Positions 46,533 to 57,293 of a DNA stretch of 64,000 nt are shown piece by piece. Both the position numbers and the translations under genes were made by a program. The stretch comes from Cryptomeria japonica (taxonomy: Eukaryota; Streptophyta; Pinopsida; Cupressales; Cupressaceae): assembly GCF_030272615.1 (NCBI RefSeq), contig NC_081408.1, positions 335,634,793-335,698,792 on the forward strand, given 5' to 3'. The first letter of the stretch is position 1. Every line of letters starts with the position of its first letter. The notes under the pieces are model-generated. The model was not told the DNA's origin and ran no database searches. It worked only from the letters and a program-made list of their open reading frames with translations.

Positions 46533-46850
46533 CTAAAAGTTGTCCATATCAGAATGGCAAAAGCAAGTCACTTCATCAGGATCAACCTCTTCTATGAGAT
46601 ATGGAGCTCTTGGTTCTCTTTTTATCCTCACCACTATCCCTTTTACTAGAATAGTGGCATATGACAAGTCAAGCTGAACATATCCACCCACTAAGTTGGA
46701 CCACTGTCTAGACAACATCATCCCATAGTTCACAAGCACTTGTACAACTATGATATATGTTTTGTATGCAATGTTTTGGTAGGTTGGGAATCTAAACTCG
46801 ATGTCCTTCATGATTCCTACTATAGGAACTGACCTATTGTCCATTACATA
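46533..46850 (-). pseudogene. Protease of element E, C-terminal part
   Basis: It carries CYVMDN, VGIMKDIEF, YGMMLSRQW and a VQLDLSYATI tail leading to aRH. It is separated from the active-site half (53456-53660) by G2. The reading frame is restored if G2 and one target duplication (6600 bp) are removed. Confidence 0.82.
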
Positions 46851-46855
46851 GCACT
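46851..46855. repeat. Target site duplication of G2, left
   Basis: GCACT directly before the LTR. The right copy (53451-53455) is GTACT, one C to T difference. Confidence 0.8.
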
Positions 46856-47641
46856 TGTTGGCATATGCACACTCCAATGAGACATTGTATGTGATTGAAG
46901 GTTTTGTCATTGATGGCAACCTTGCAATCCTATGGCACTGGTAAAGACATTTTACTAGAATCAGCAAAACACATTCTACACCAGCATTAGGACACCGACA
47001 CTGGCACAGAAGAAAAGAAGTATACTGGCATAGAGGCCGACAGGATTTTGTTATACAATATTTTGTTTATTATTGTAAGCCGACTTGGCGAAGTGTAAAA
47101 TGACTCTTATATATAAAGGAGATCATTTTAGACATTTGTAGGAGTGGAGGAGAAGCATAAAGAAAAATATTAGGTAGACCTAATGTGCGAAATATAGGTC
47201 AAGAGGTATATGTAAAGAACAGAGTAGGAACCGGTACTAAATCTGGCATTGAAGATGCTATTGTAAAGTAGTACAAGTTATTGGATTTGTATAATCCTTA
47301 TTTGTAAGTTAGTGTGACTTCCCATTGAGCAGTGAGCTCTAGGCAGTTGGCCTTCCTACATGTGCAGGCCCCTATTGTAAGTAATATTCTCTTATTGGCC
47401 AGTGAGTGAATATTGTGGGTCACAAATCCCACCGAGGTTTTTCCCACGCTGGGTTTCCTCGTTAACATCTTGTGTTATGGTATACTTTTCATGTGGATGT
47501 TTTTGATTCTGTTTATTGCATTATTTCTTGCATACCGATACACTGTTATATTATGTTCTGCATGTTTTAAGTTAAGAAAATCTTATCACCAATCAGATAC
47601 CGATTCACCCCCCCCTCTCAGTATCTGTGGGACCCCTAACA
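46856..47641 (+). repeat. G2 5' LTR, 786 bp
   Basis: It starts TGTTGGCATATGCAC and ends CCTAACA. TATA box 47110-47118 and a run of 8 C near the end (47608-47615). Confidence 0.92.
47110..47118 (+). promoter_or_regulatory. TATA box in G2 5' LTR
   Basis: TATATAAAG, repeated at the same place in the 3' LTR (52918-52926). Confidence 0.72.
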
Positions 47642-47659
47642 ATTGGTATCAGAGCTTGG
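47642..47659 (+). promoter_or_regulatory. Primer binding site of G2
   Basis: ATTGGTATCAGAGCTTGG right after the LTR, same as G1, for initiator tRNA-Met. Confidence 0.92.
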
Positions 47660-47712
47660 TCCTCTATTTTTAGAAGCCTAACAACTTGAGGAAGATCTTG
47701 ACACCGGTAAAG

Positions 47713-48870
47713 ATGGAAAATCTGATGAAGCAACTTGAAGGAGCTCTTATAGACTATGATGTAGAAAAGTTGAAAAATATCAAACTAGAAGATGATTTAA
47801 GAGAAGCTCAAGATACCATTCAAGAACTTCAAGAAAAACTTACTGTTGCAAGAAATAAGAGAAGAGAACTTTGTGAAAAATTGCAAAATGAGAATAATGA
47901 AAAGGAATCACTTAATGATATGATAAGCAAATCGAAACAAGAGAACATGACAACAAAGAATGAGATGCAGGATATGACTATGAGATTTTGTAAAGAGATT
48001 GAGGACAGGAAAAAGAATGAAGAAGAATTAACCAAAAGACTAAGTGATGCAACAAATGAGAACACAAGACTTAGCTATGAAAATGATATGTTGAAGATAG
48101 ATTTGATGCATACTCACAATGACTCAAATGAACTGATGAGACAAAAAGAAATCTTAGAAAGAGAACCAAAAACTACAAATCAACACAAAGAAAAATTCAA
48201 GAAAAGCTCAGAGGAACTTGGCACCTTGCTGAAGAATCAAAAACCTAAAGGTGACACTTCTGGAATTGGATTTGAAGTTAGTGAAAGCTCTGGTACTACA
48301 AATACTAAGGATCACAACAAACCAGTAAGACAACCTAATGATTATAAATTCAATTGTAAATGCTTTAATTGTAATAAGTATGGTCATAGAGCAAATGAAT
48401 GTAGATCTAGAAATTATCAGAATATCAACACACCCACCAGTCAATGTTCTAAATGCAACAAAATAGGTCACAACTCTAAAAACTGCAGAATGAATGTGAG
48501 ATGTTATATTTATGGAAGAGTTGGACACTTATCAAATCAATGCAGAACACAAATTGGCATAGGTTATGGGAAATCTATTCAGAAGAATAATGTAACTTGT
48601 TATGCATGTAACAAGATTGGGCATATTGCTAAATTTTGTAGAAGTAAAGGAACATCGGTAGACAACAAAAGTTCTAGCTTGAAAGGTAAAGAAAAAGTTG
48701 AAGAGGTTAAGCAAGAATTCTCAAAACAATGGATTAGAAAAGCTGATCTAAATATTGGGAATACTCCTCCATCGGTAGAACAAACCAATGCTTCACTGGT
48801 AGGATAGAGTGATGCTTCACTGGAAGGATAGAGCAGTGCTCCACTAGTAGGAAGTTCTTCATCCAATTGA
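47713..48870 (+). CDS. Gag-like protein of G2 (coiled coil plus zinc knuckles)
   Basis: The best-preserved gag of the family. The start MENLMKQLEGAL at 47713 is the Met homologous to the G1 start. A coiled coil covers roughly residues 1-180, followed by a Ser/Gly-rich linker. Four knuckles follow: CFNCNKYGH..C (intact), CSKCNKIGH..C (intact), CYIYGRVGH..C (second Cys is Tyr) and CYACNKIGH..C (intact). The frame is open to a TAG at 48805-48807, and another TAG follows near 48829. By comparison with G1 (SSSN then stop) the natural end is at 48870. The coiled coil and four knuckles suggest an RNA-binding, self-assembling protein. Confidence 0.82.
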
Positions 48871-49025
48871 AGAAAGTTTCCTTCAGGGTTTGGCAATTTA
48901 TTGGTACATGTGCTATTATTCCCTCGGTTAGAGATAAGAAGTTGAAAATTACTTATTACCGGCAAAAAATGTTAAGTGAATAATTAACCGGCATGCAATT
49001 AATGTGGTAGATGGAAAAAAGACAC

Positions 49026-49032
49026 TATAAAG
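49026..49032 (+). promoter_or_regulatory. Possible internal TATA box before ORF2 of G2
   Basis: TATAAAG 146 bp before the ORF2 ATG, in the same place as in G1 (39941). Confidence 0.45.
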
Positions 49033-49171
49033 TTAAGGTTTTGGCTCCATTTCATTTCACTGAGATTTCAAATTTTTAGAGAGCGCAAAGACTCCGAGCT
49101 AAGGCATTTCAAGCAAGAAGCAAGCACACTCCATGCAATCATCCATCCAAGGTAGTAAAAGGTATTTAATC

Positions 49172-52100
49172 ATGGCATCCACCTCTACAATTGAATACAT
49201 AGCAAACCCTACTATTGTGGAAGTAATAAAAAGACCTAGGCCCGTATTTCAGTTAGTTCTCGAGATAGAAAAGAAGGATGATACCTTAGGTGCCTTTTCT
49301 CAAATCCCTAAGGGAGTTGTTTTTGCTGAAGACCCCCGGATGTACATCCACTGCAACATTGAAGAGTTAGGAGATGAGGAAATCAAAACCATGTATAAAA
49401 CCATGATATGTGATAATACCGGCAATGTAAAGGATGAACACAAAATCATTGAGACCCTAGAATTTACAGAAATCCTTAGCATTCCTGAATTTCCAAAGGA
49501 TGTGATTAGGATAGTTTTAAGCAGGGTTCATGGAGAATTTTTCTGGTTAGATGCAATCCATAAGATCACCAAGGAAGCTATGAAAGCTGTCACAGGGTTA
49601 CCGACCATCGGTAAGAGACCAGATAAAACCAAGAAGGTTTCCAATGACCTAGTTATAAACCTAACTGGTGCAACATTTGACAAGAGGTCTTTAAGGGTTA
49701 ATGATGTAAAAGATGTCAATGTGAGATTCATCAGTATGATATTAGGGTATAAAGCTACTCATGCTAATAGACTTATCTCAGTTTCAAGTTTATGCATTAA
49801 GAGTGCTTATGACATGGTCATAGATAATGCAAAAATTGACATGTGTGAGTGGTTAAAGGATGAACTAATTGACAACCTTGGAAAGATCAAAAAGGACAAG
49901 AAAGGAACTTTCAGATTTGGAAATTTGTTAGTATTCCTAATGCTACACATAACAAAATAGGTTCCCGGTATAGGTTACAAAGAACTTGGATATGACATAC
50001 CGGTAGGAAAACAATTGACTGAACTATTCAATAACATGGGTGAGAACGAGGAAAACAATATTCATGACTTTTTCTGAGCATTAAAAACCAAAATGAAGAA
50101 AAGAGTAAGGTTATCTCAGAAGATTGTAGACAAATACAAAGATGATATATGCTTTGTCATCAAGAAAGATGAAATCTGGATGGAAGCGGTCATCCCAAGG
50201 ACAGTCTAGGTAACTGAGATGGGATATGAAATAGATGATCACATAGTTGAAACATATGCCAAAGCACTTTTGGAAGCCCCCAATGAACCTAAGGAAGAAG
50301 TATTTGGTAGTGCTGAGACTATAGAAAGCCAAATACAATCAAAGAAAAGAGTAAAGAAGGTTGAGGCATTTGTAAGGAAAGGGTCCAGACAAGCAAAAGC
50401 CATTAAGGAAGATGTATTAAAGAGAATCGGCATAACAAAGGATGAGTTGGTAGCTCCACAACCTGAAACTCACCTATCACTACTAGGTACTTCTTTGAAA
50501 GGTGATATGCTTGCAACTTTTAAAAGAGTTGTAAGGAAAAGAGACCCCTCACCGGCAACCACACCTTCACCTAGGAGGACAAGTCAAAAGCAACAAGCTG
50601 TGAGATCACCGGTTAGAAAGGCCACACCAAAGAAGAAACTAACACCTAAGAAGAAGAAAAGGACAAACAAAGACTTGGCCCCTCTTGATATACTATTAAA
50701 TGAAATCAAAGAGGAAGGTAAACTGAAGAATATAGAGAAAATATATGACACTCTAACAGCTAATGAGAAAGAGCAAGTTGAGAACAGTGTTATATTACAT
50801 ATGGACATGTACAAGAAATTTTTGATGGAGGTAATAAATGAAATTCCTGATGAATTATTCAAAAGACTTGAGGCAAGAAGATAGGCAGTGATAGAATTGG
50901 ATAAGAAAATAAAAATTGAGAAGCTACTTGTAGTATATTCGGTAAACTCTCCAAAATAAATTGATGATTTGATTGCTTAGGCAAACCGGTCAGTATTCTC
51001 TACTGCACACCAACATATTTCACTAATAGCAGGAAGAGTTAATGAGGTAACAGAGGAAATAGAAGATGGATGGGATATATTCCTGGTTGAGAAAGAAAAA
51101 CAAGAAGAGTATAGGAACCCCAAGCCTATCTTAGTCTATCAGAAAGATAGAGATAAGGGTAAACGTAAAGTTGGTGGACCACCAAGCATCAAAGTTAGAG
51201 ACAACTTACCCCCACCTTCTTTAAATACTCCACCGATGAAAGAAACAACCACTGAAGATCAACTGGCAGATGAGAGTATGGATGCAGAGGATACTAATCC
51301 TAATTCTGAAGTCCTATATACTATGAATGTTGATACTCAGAAGATCAACATAGTAGTAGACAAAGATTCAACTGATAAATCAGAGATGGCTAGTGAGCCT
51401 CCGGTAGTAGGGGAAACTGAGAAACCGACAGAAGATAAAGAGAAAAAGGTAGAGACTAAGTCACAAACTGAGGAAATGAAACCTACAGAGAAACAAACAG
51501 AGCAAAAGGCTCCAAAACAACAATCACTGGAATAGGTACACAAGGAAACAGTGACACCGACAACCAGTGAAGTAGGAAAACCAGTGCTTAAAGAAATACA
51601 AACACAAACTGACCTACCAGAGGTCAATACAAGCTTGGTAACTTCAACCAATACTCAGATTGTTGGATCATCATCAGCATAGAAATCAACAAATGTGATT
51701 GAGGTATTACTTGATTCTATCAAGAAAATAACTGACTGTAGCTCATAGGCTTACAAAGCAATTGATGATACCATACCAATTTTGAAGGTAATAGCTCCCA
51801 ACTATAATATAGATAACAAATATTCTTTAGGACAATTGAATACATTGTGTAAATATATCTCTGAGAAAATTGAGAAAATAAAGGAAGATTCAATAAAGGA
51901 TAAGGTAGAAATTGAAAAGCAGAAATTCTTTGATGGGGAAATAAAGAAGTGTAATAGAGATTTTGACACACTTCTATCGGAACTATGTAATTTGTTGAAA
52001 GAATACAAAATTTGTACAAAGATACTTGTAAAACAACCTTTTTGACTATAGATATTGACAAGAAAATAAGCAAGGTACAGGACGAGATAAATAAACTTGC

Positions 52101-52449
52101 AGACAGCTTTGTCAACTCACCTGATACACTATCAGTTTTTGAGGAAAAGATATAAAATTTTGAGGAGGAACTACTCAGATTGGAAAAGGAAAAAGAAAGG
52201 ATAATAAATAAGGCAAAACATTTGAGATCTAAACTAAGTCCAAGATTGGACTATTTAGCATCTCTGTGGAAGGAAATTTCTGAGGCATTAATATAGGGAA
52301 GCAAAACACTGGTAGAGCATTTGCAGCATCTCACCGTTACAGTGAAGAGAACTGAGACATAAATAAAGGATAGTAAGAAGTTTATGGATAGTATAAACTT
52401 GATTTTGGGAGATCTTTTTTAGATTACTACTACCCAACTACAAGGTTGA
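49172..52449 (+). pseudogene. ORF2 of G2, unknown protein
   Basis: No known function. It starts MASTSTIEYIANPTI at 49172 and ends at 52449 by alignment with G1. The first 262 codons are open. Then stops at about 49957, 50085 and 50207 break the frame, with further open stretches at 50219-50884 and 51236-51535. Conserved segments match G1: RVHGEFFWLDAIHKITKEA, VTGLPTIGKRPDKTKKVS, LRVNDVKDVNVRFISMILGY and CEWLKDELIDNL. A basic Pro/Lys stretch (PSPRRTSQKQQAV) and a Glu/Lys/Thr-rich stretch follow. A TAG at 52420-52422 stands where G1 has CAG. Confidence 0.72.
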
Positions 52450-52508
52450 GGTTATGGATAGTGAAACTACAAACTCTACAGACATCTTGACAACCTTTGT
52501 CATTGATG

Positions 52509-52663
52509 CCAAAGGGGGAGTAGTAAGATGCGAAAGTTCAAAACACAGGAATCATATGCTTAGGGGGAGCTCTCACATTTTTGGTAACATTTTCAGACTG
52601 CACACTTTTGAACACTTTTTGAAATTTCTCATGAGTGTTGCCATCAATGCCAAAGGGGGAGAT
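52509..52663 (+). promoter_or_regulatory. Triple polypurine tracts of G2
   Basis: CCAAAGGGGGAG at 52509-52520, TAGGGGGAGC at 52561-52570 and CCAAAGGGGGAGAT at 52650-52663, the last ending at the LTR. Spacing is close to that in G1. Confidence 0.8.
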
Positions 52664-53450
52664 TGTTGGCATATGCACACTCCAATGAGACATTGTATGT
52701 GATTGAAGGTTTTGTCATTGATGGCAACCTTGCAATCCTATGGCACCAGCAAAAACATTTTACCGACATCAGCAAAACACATTCTACACCGGCATTAGGA
52801 CACTGACACCGGCATAGAAGAAAAGAGGTATACCAGCATAGAGGCCGACAGGATTTTGTTATACAATATTTTGTTTATTATTGTAAGCCAACTTGGTAAA
52901 TTGTAAAATGACTCTTATATATAAAGGAGATCATTGTAGACATTTGTAGGAGTGGAGGAGAAGTATAAAGAAAAATATTAGGTAGAACTAATGTGCGAAA
53001 TATAGGCCAAGAGGTATATGTAAAGAATAGAGTAGGAACTGGTATTGAATCCGGCATTGAAGATGCTATTGTAAAGCAGTACAAGTTATTGGATTTGCAT
53101 AATCCTTATTTGTAAGTCAGTGTGACTTCCCATTGAGCAGTGAGCTCTAGGCAGTTGGCCTTCCTGCATGTGCAGGCCCCTATTGTAAGTAATATTCTCT
53201 TATTGGCCAGTGAGTGAATATTGTGGGTCACAAATCCCACTAAGGTTTTTCCCACACCGGGATTCCTCGTTAACATCTTGTGTTATGGTGTACTTTTCAT
53301 GTGGATGTTCTTGATTCTATTTATTGCATTATTTCTTGCATACCAGTACACTATTATATTATGTTCTGCATGTTTTAAGTTAAGAAAATCTTATCACCGG
53401 TGAGATACTAATTCACCCCCCCCCTCTCAATATCTATGGGACCCCTAATA
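52664..53450 (+). repeat. G2 3' LTR, 787 bp
   Basis: It starts TGTTGGCATATG and ends CCTAATA (terminal CA decayed to TA). A run of 9 C near the end (53416-53424). Confidence 0.92.
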
Positions 53451-53455
53451 GTACT
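53451..53455. repeat. Target site duplication of G2, right
   Basis: GTACT, against GCACT on the left. Confidence 0.8.
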
Positions 53456-53660
53456 TACCATAAGGTGTATCAACGTGCATTCCCAACTCTTTCATGACAT
53501 CTTCTGGTATGATATTTACTGCCGCTCTTGAGTCTATCATGCAATTTTTTAGCATTTTTTCATTTATCAAAAGTGTTAGATAAAAAGGATCTACCTGTGT
53601 GATATTTTTGGTAACAAATGTGCCAAGATACACCACAGGAGGATCTTCTTTTTATTTAGG
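53456..53660 (-). pseudogene. Protease of element E, active-site part
   Basis: The segment ITQVDPFYLTLL leads to the active site CMIDSRAAVNIIP. The expected Gly of DSG is Arg, so the protease is inactive. It continues to ELGM and DTPYGK, where G2 is inserted. Confidence 0.82.
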
Positions 53661-55964
53661 ATCTTCCCTACTCACTTCTCCAACATTAGATATAATTTTT
53701 AAAGTCTCATTCTTGTAATCTGGAAATTTCATTACTTCTAGCAAAGGCATAGATATCTTCACCTGGGATAGTGCTTGAGACATGAACGAGTTACAATTTT
53801 AATTGGGCTTACTTGTTTCTTCTCTATAGGATTAATGAGCTTTGGCATTTCTATTTTTTAAGTCTGTTTTGGTTCTTTCCCTTTTTTGGCACTTGCATCC
53901 CTACCATTGGTTGTGTCATTATTGGTCCCACCTGATTTTGTGACCTTAGCAAAAATACCTACTGACTTACCCTGGTCATTTTTGACATTCCTATTTCTCA
54001 GCTGGTAATTTATTTTCACTTGTTCCATAGCTGCAATAGTGAAAGCTTTCTTCTCCTCTTCAGTCAAGTTTCTCAAAGAAGGCACTGCTTACTCCTTAAA
54101 CAATTTTCTCAAAGTAGGGATATCTTCATCATCATTAGAAAAAATCATTGTATGCTATATTGCAAATTCTCTCTTCTTTGATGCACATCAAAATATTCTT
54201 CTTCTTCAGATAAATCCTCATTTCTTCCTCAATATGGATCAGACGAAAGGGCATTCACAGTTGGTTCATAATCCTCATTTTTATCTTCCTCTTCTATCAA
54301 GCCCTAGGCAATCATGCACTCTTCTACAACATGAGGTAGACTACATACATCACACCATGGATACTCATCTACAAAGTTTGTGGCTTTCTTTAATGGATCA
54401 GGAGTCTCTTTGTTTGTATTAGGTTTTACTAGTTTTTCATCCTTCCAATTTGTATTATATGGCATGTCATGCAACCTCGACCTATTGTAATTTATTTTCT
54501 TATTGTTTCTGTATGGTGGCCTTTCATTAGGATTTTGCTTACCCTTTAGGTCCTTAAGCATGTCCATGATCTAGGTAAGTTCATCTTTCTTGGGAGCCCT
54601 AGAGTTGTACAACTTTGGATCATCTCTCTTAGCAACCTTCCCAGCCACCTTCCTATTATTTTCAATAGTAGCAACTATCTTGAATGCTTGTTGTAAGGTA
54701 TTAGGTATATGAGACAAAATCTCATAATGGGTTTTGTTGTCAAAAGCACTCAAATAAAAGTTAATTAGAAATGAATCAACAAGTCCGACATCTCTGGGTA
54801 TTCTATTTAATACTTAATTAAATCTTTTGTTAAATTCAACAACTGATTCATTTTGATTCTTCCTTATACTTGTTAATTCATGGGATGAAAATGAAGGATC
54901 ATTGTGATCTCCAAATTGTTCCAAGAACAGTGTTACAAATTCTTGCCAGGTGCAAATACATCTATCAGGAAGGCTTCTATACCATTCTCCTACATCCTCT
55001 GTTAAAGATTGAACAAACAATTTCATGAATACATCCTCATGAGGAACCTCAAATTCTTCGATGATATTTTTTACATTAACTACATGTTGTTCTATTGAAT
55101 CAATTCCATTTCCTGATAATTTGAGAATTTATAACCTTAAATCATTGGTGATCTAATTTGGATAACCAACAATGCCAGTGAAATCCAACTGTCTATATCT
55201 TTCAATGATCAGAGGTTGTCTGCCAACATGATGGTTGTTTTGATTGTTCATACTTCCTCTATTGAGTCCACCATTATTTCCATTATTACCATTTTCCCAT
55301 TTTTTCTACTACCACTATTATTATCATTATTATTATTCCTACCTCCACCATTGCCATTTCCATAATTTCCATTGTTACCACTATTATGTCCATTATTTTT
55401 ATTGATATCATACCCATTACTTCCTATATGGTTACCCCTATTTGTGTTATTCCAATTCCCATTATTTTCCCCATTTCCATTCCTTCTTCCATCCTCCTGC
55501 ATTTCTTCACTTTGATCCCTATGCACATCCCTCCATCTTCTACTTTCATTTACCAATGGGTTATCATAAGTTACAAAAGGCTAGTCTATTCTTCTCATAT
55601 GAGGGAGACTATACTTTGGAACTACTTGTCTGCTTGTTTCACCCCTCTCTTCTTCTACCTTGTTTTTCTTGGGGCTTGAAATATTAGTTCTCTCTATTTT
55701 GAGTTTCTGCAACACCCAATCTAGTTGCCTTTTAGGTACCCTCACCATCTTGGCATCATCTGCATTCATATTAGCCATTCTAAGAATAAGTTCATCCCAC
55801 TATTTTGCTTCCTGTTCCTCAGTAGCCACGATCTCACCATGGCTATGTCTATTATCTTTAGCACTTATTTAAAAGAAAGGATTTTCCACCCTATTCTCAA
55901 ATTTGTTAGCAGATGAAGAATCCTCCTCCCTACTAGGAAATCTCTTATATCCTTCAAAGGCCAT
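53661..55964 (-). pseudogene. Gag of element E
   Basis: It starts MAFEGYKRFPSREED at 55964 (start chosen as the first Met in frame with 55778). A charged N-terminal part (VPKRQLDWVLQKLKIE) is followed by an Asn/Gly-rich segment (55255-55530). The capsid domain at about 55200-54800 shows MKLFVQSL, VGEWYRSLP and FNKRFN. A CX2CX3HX4C knuckle, CDVCSLPHVVEEC, lies near 54335, then a charged linker to protease. There are several frameshifts and stops. It aligns with A gag from the capsid domain on. Confidence 0.8.
55255..55530 (-). repeat. Asn/Gly-rich low-complexity segment in E gag
   Basis: An AAT/GGT-rich simple-sequence stretch coding about 70 residues, mostly Asn and Gly (NGNWNNTNRGN and NNNNDNNSG). 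Element A gag has no such insert. Confidence 0.8.
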
Positions 55965-56242
55965 GTGTGATTTCTTCTCTTTGTTCTTTTTCTTGGGACT
56001 CAACTAAACAAAATCTTCTTGTCCTTTGTGCAGAGACCTCCTCCCCTGCATCAATTTTATTGATAGATGTCTAGGGATTTCTCTTATTTTCTCAAAATAC
56101 CAACTATTATTTATGTACTGAAATGTAGAGTTGCTGCCTCCTTAAGAGGAAAATATTACCAACTTAACTAATCTTCTAGGATCCTCCCTCTAGCAGAGTT
56201 CGAAACAAACTACCAGAGAATCTAAAAACCTTGTATAAAAAT

Positions 56243-56260
56243 TCCCCGGCAAAGTTGCCA
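56243..56260 (-). promoter_or_regulatory. Primer binding site of element E
   Basis: Minus-strand TGGCAACTTTGCCGGGGA, 6 nt after the LTR. It matches the complement of the plant tRNA-Asp 3' end at 15 of 18 positions. tRNA-Asp is the usual primer in Athila elements. Confidence 0.75.
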
Positions 56261-57293
56261 ATTTATTGGTTCCCAAAACCATAGATTGGAAAAATTAAGG
56301 GTTTTCCAAATCCTCAACTAATCCAATTAGCTTTGGCCAACGAACAGGGATGGTTGAAGACCAAATCCCTCTGCACTTACGGTCCACTGAACCTAGGTGG
56401 GTATACCTTTCTCTCTCAAGAACTAAGAGGTTATTTAGAGTGGATTTAAACTTTATGGTTAGCAAATGCAAAATTGGCAAAGGATTATTCTGCAATTATG
56501 CTTTATTATGTGCTTCAAGTGAATACTTTTGAAAAGAAATGAAAATTATTATGATTGTATTTTGAGAATAAAATGCTTTTAGGGTTTAAAAGAAATTTGC
56601 AAAGATTAGTTCATATAGGGCTTAGGAAGAATTTTTCTCTATTAAGGGCTTTACATGCATAACAAACCAAGACCTTAAAAGATAAATAATAGACCAATGC
56701 CTCTATCCAGGGATATTTATAATACTTTGTGGACATGAAATCCTATCAACTCCAAAGACAATAATATTCATCAACTATGAAGGTTCCAGTATATGTTACA
56801 TAAACAATGAAAACCCAATCTCACATTTAATGTAACAGCATGTGATGACACATCATAGAAATTCAAATGATAGATTTATCAAGAGGACAAAGATAACTTA
56901 TCAACACAAAAGTATGCACAATATCTAGAAAAGAATCAGTAACCTTGTATATTAATCCTTATGAAATGATTGCATACGTAAGATGTACTTAAATATACTC
57001 CATTACAGTCTGTTTGCACAAAAATTACTTCTTCCTCCTATAGACTTCCTTGATACATATAACTTACGGCCCTTATAGGCAACAATGATTGTTATTTTTG
57101 TAAATTTTCTAAAATATTCTATCATAGATCCTAGATATTTTTTACATACAACATGACTCACTATAAGTATGTGAATCAATAATCATAGATGAAAGGACAC
57201 ACACTTTCATGTTGCTAAAATAAAACCTAACATCTAACTACTTAACTGTTAAGGTAGCATAGCACAATTATAAAAACATGAGAAATAAAAACT

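Larger units (their letters stand above)
46856..53450 (+). mobile_element. Element G2: non-autonomous LTR retrotransposon, 6595 bp
   Basis: A second copy of the G1 family: 5' LTR 46856-47641, PBS, gag-like ORF, ORF2, three polypurine tracts and 3' LTR 52664-53450, with a 5-bp target duplication. Again no pol. The LTRs are about 94-95% identical over the stretch compared, so it is younger than G1. Its gag frame is nearly intact. Confidence 0.9.

Noticed and set aside
47829-48528. Minus-strand ORFs antisense to G2 gag
   Set aside because: They are shadows of the gag frame, rich in Phe, Ile and Ser because of its Lys/Glu/Asn codons.
56267-57293. Short LTR of E with a separate tandem copy of the downstream ORF
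   Set aside because: Same reasoning. The outer end at 62102 starts TGTTAG on the minus strand and matches the 3' LTR start at 36067.
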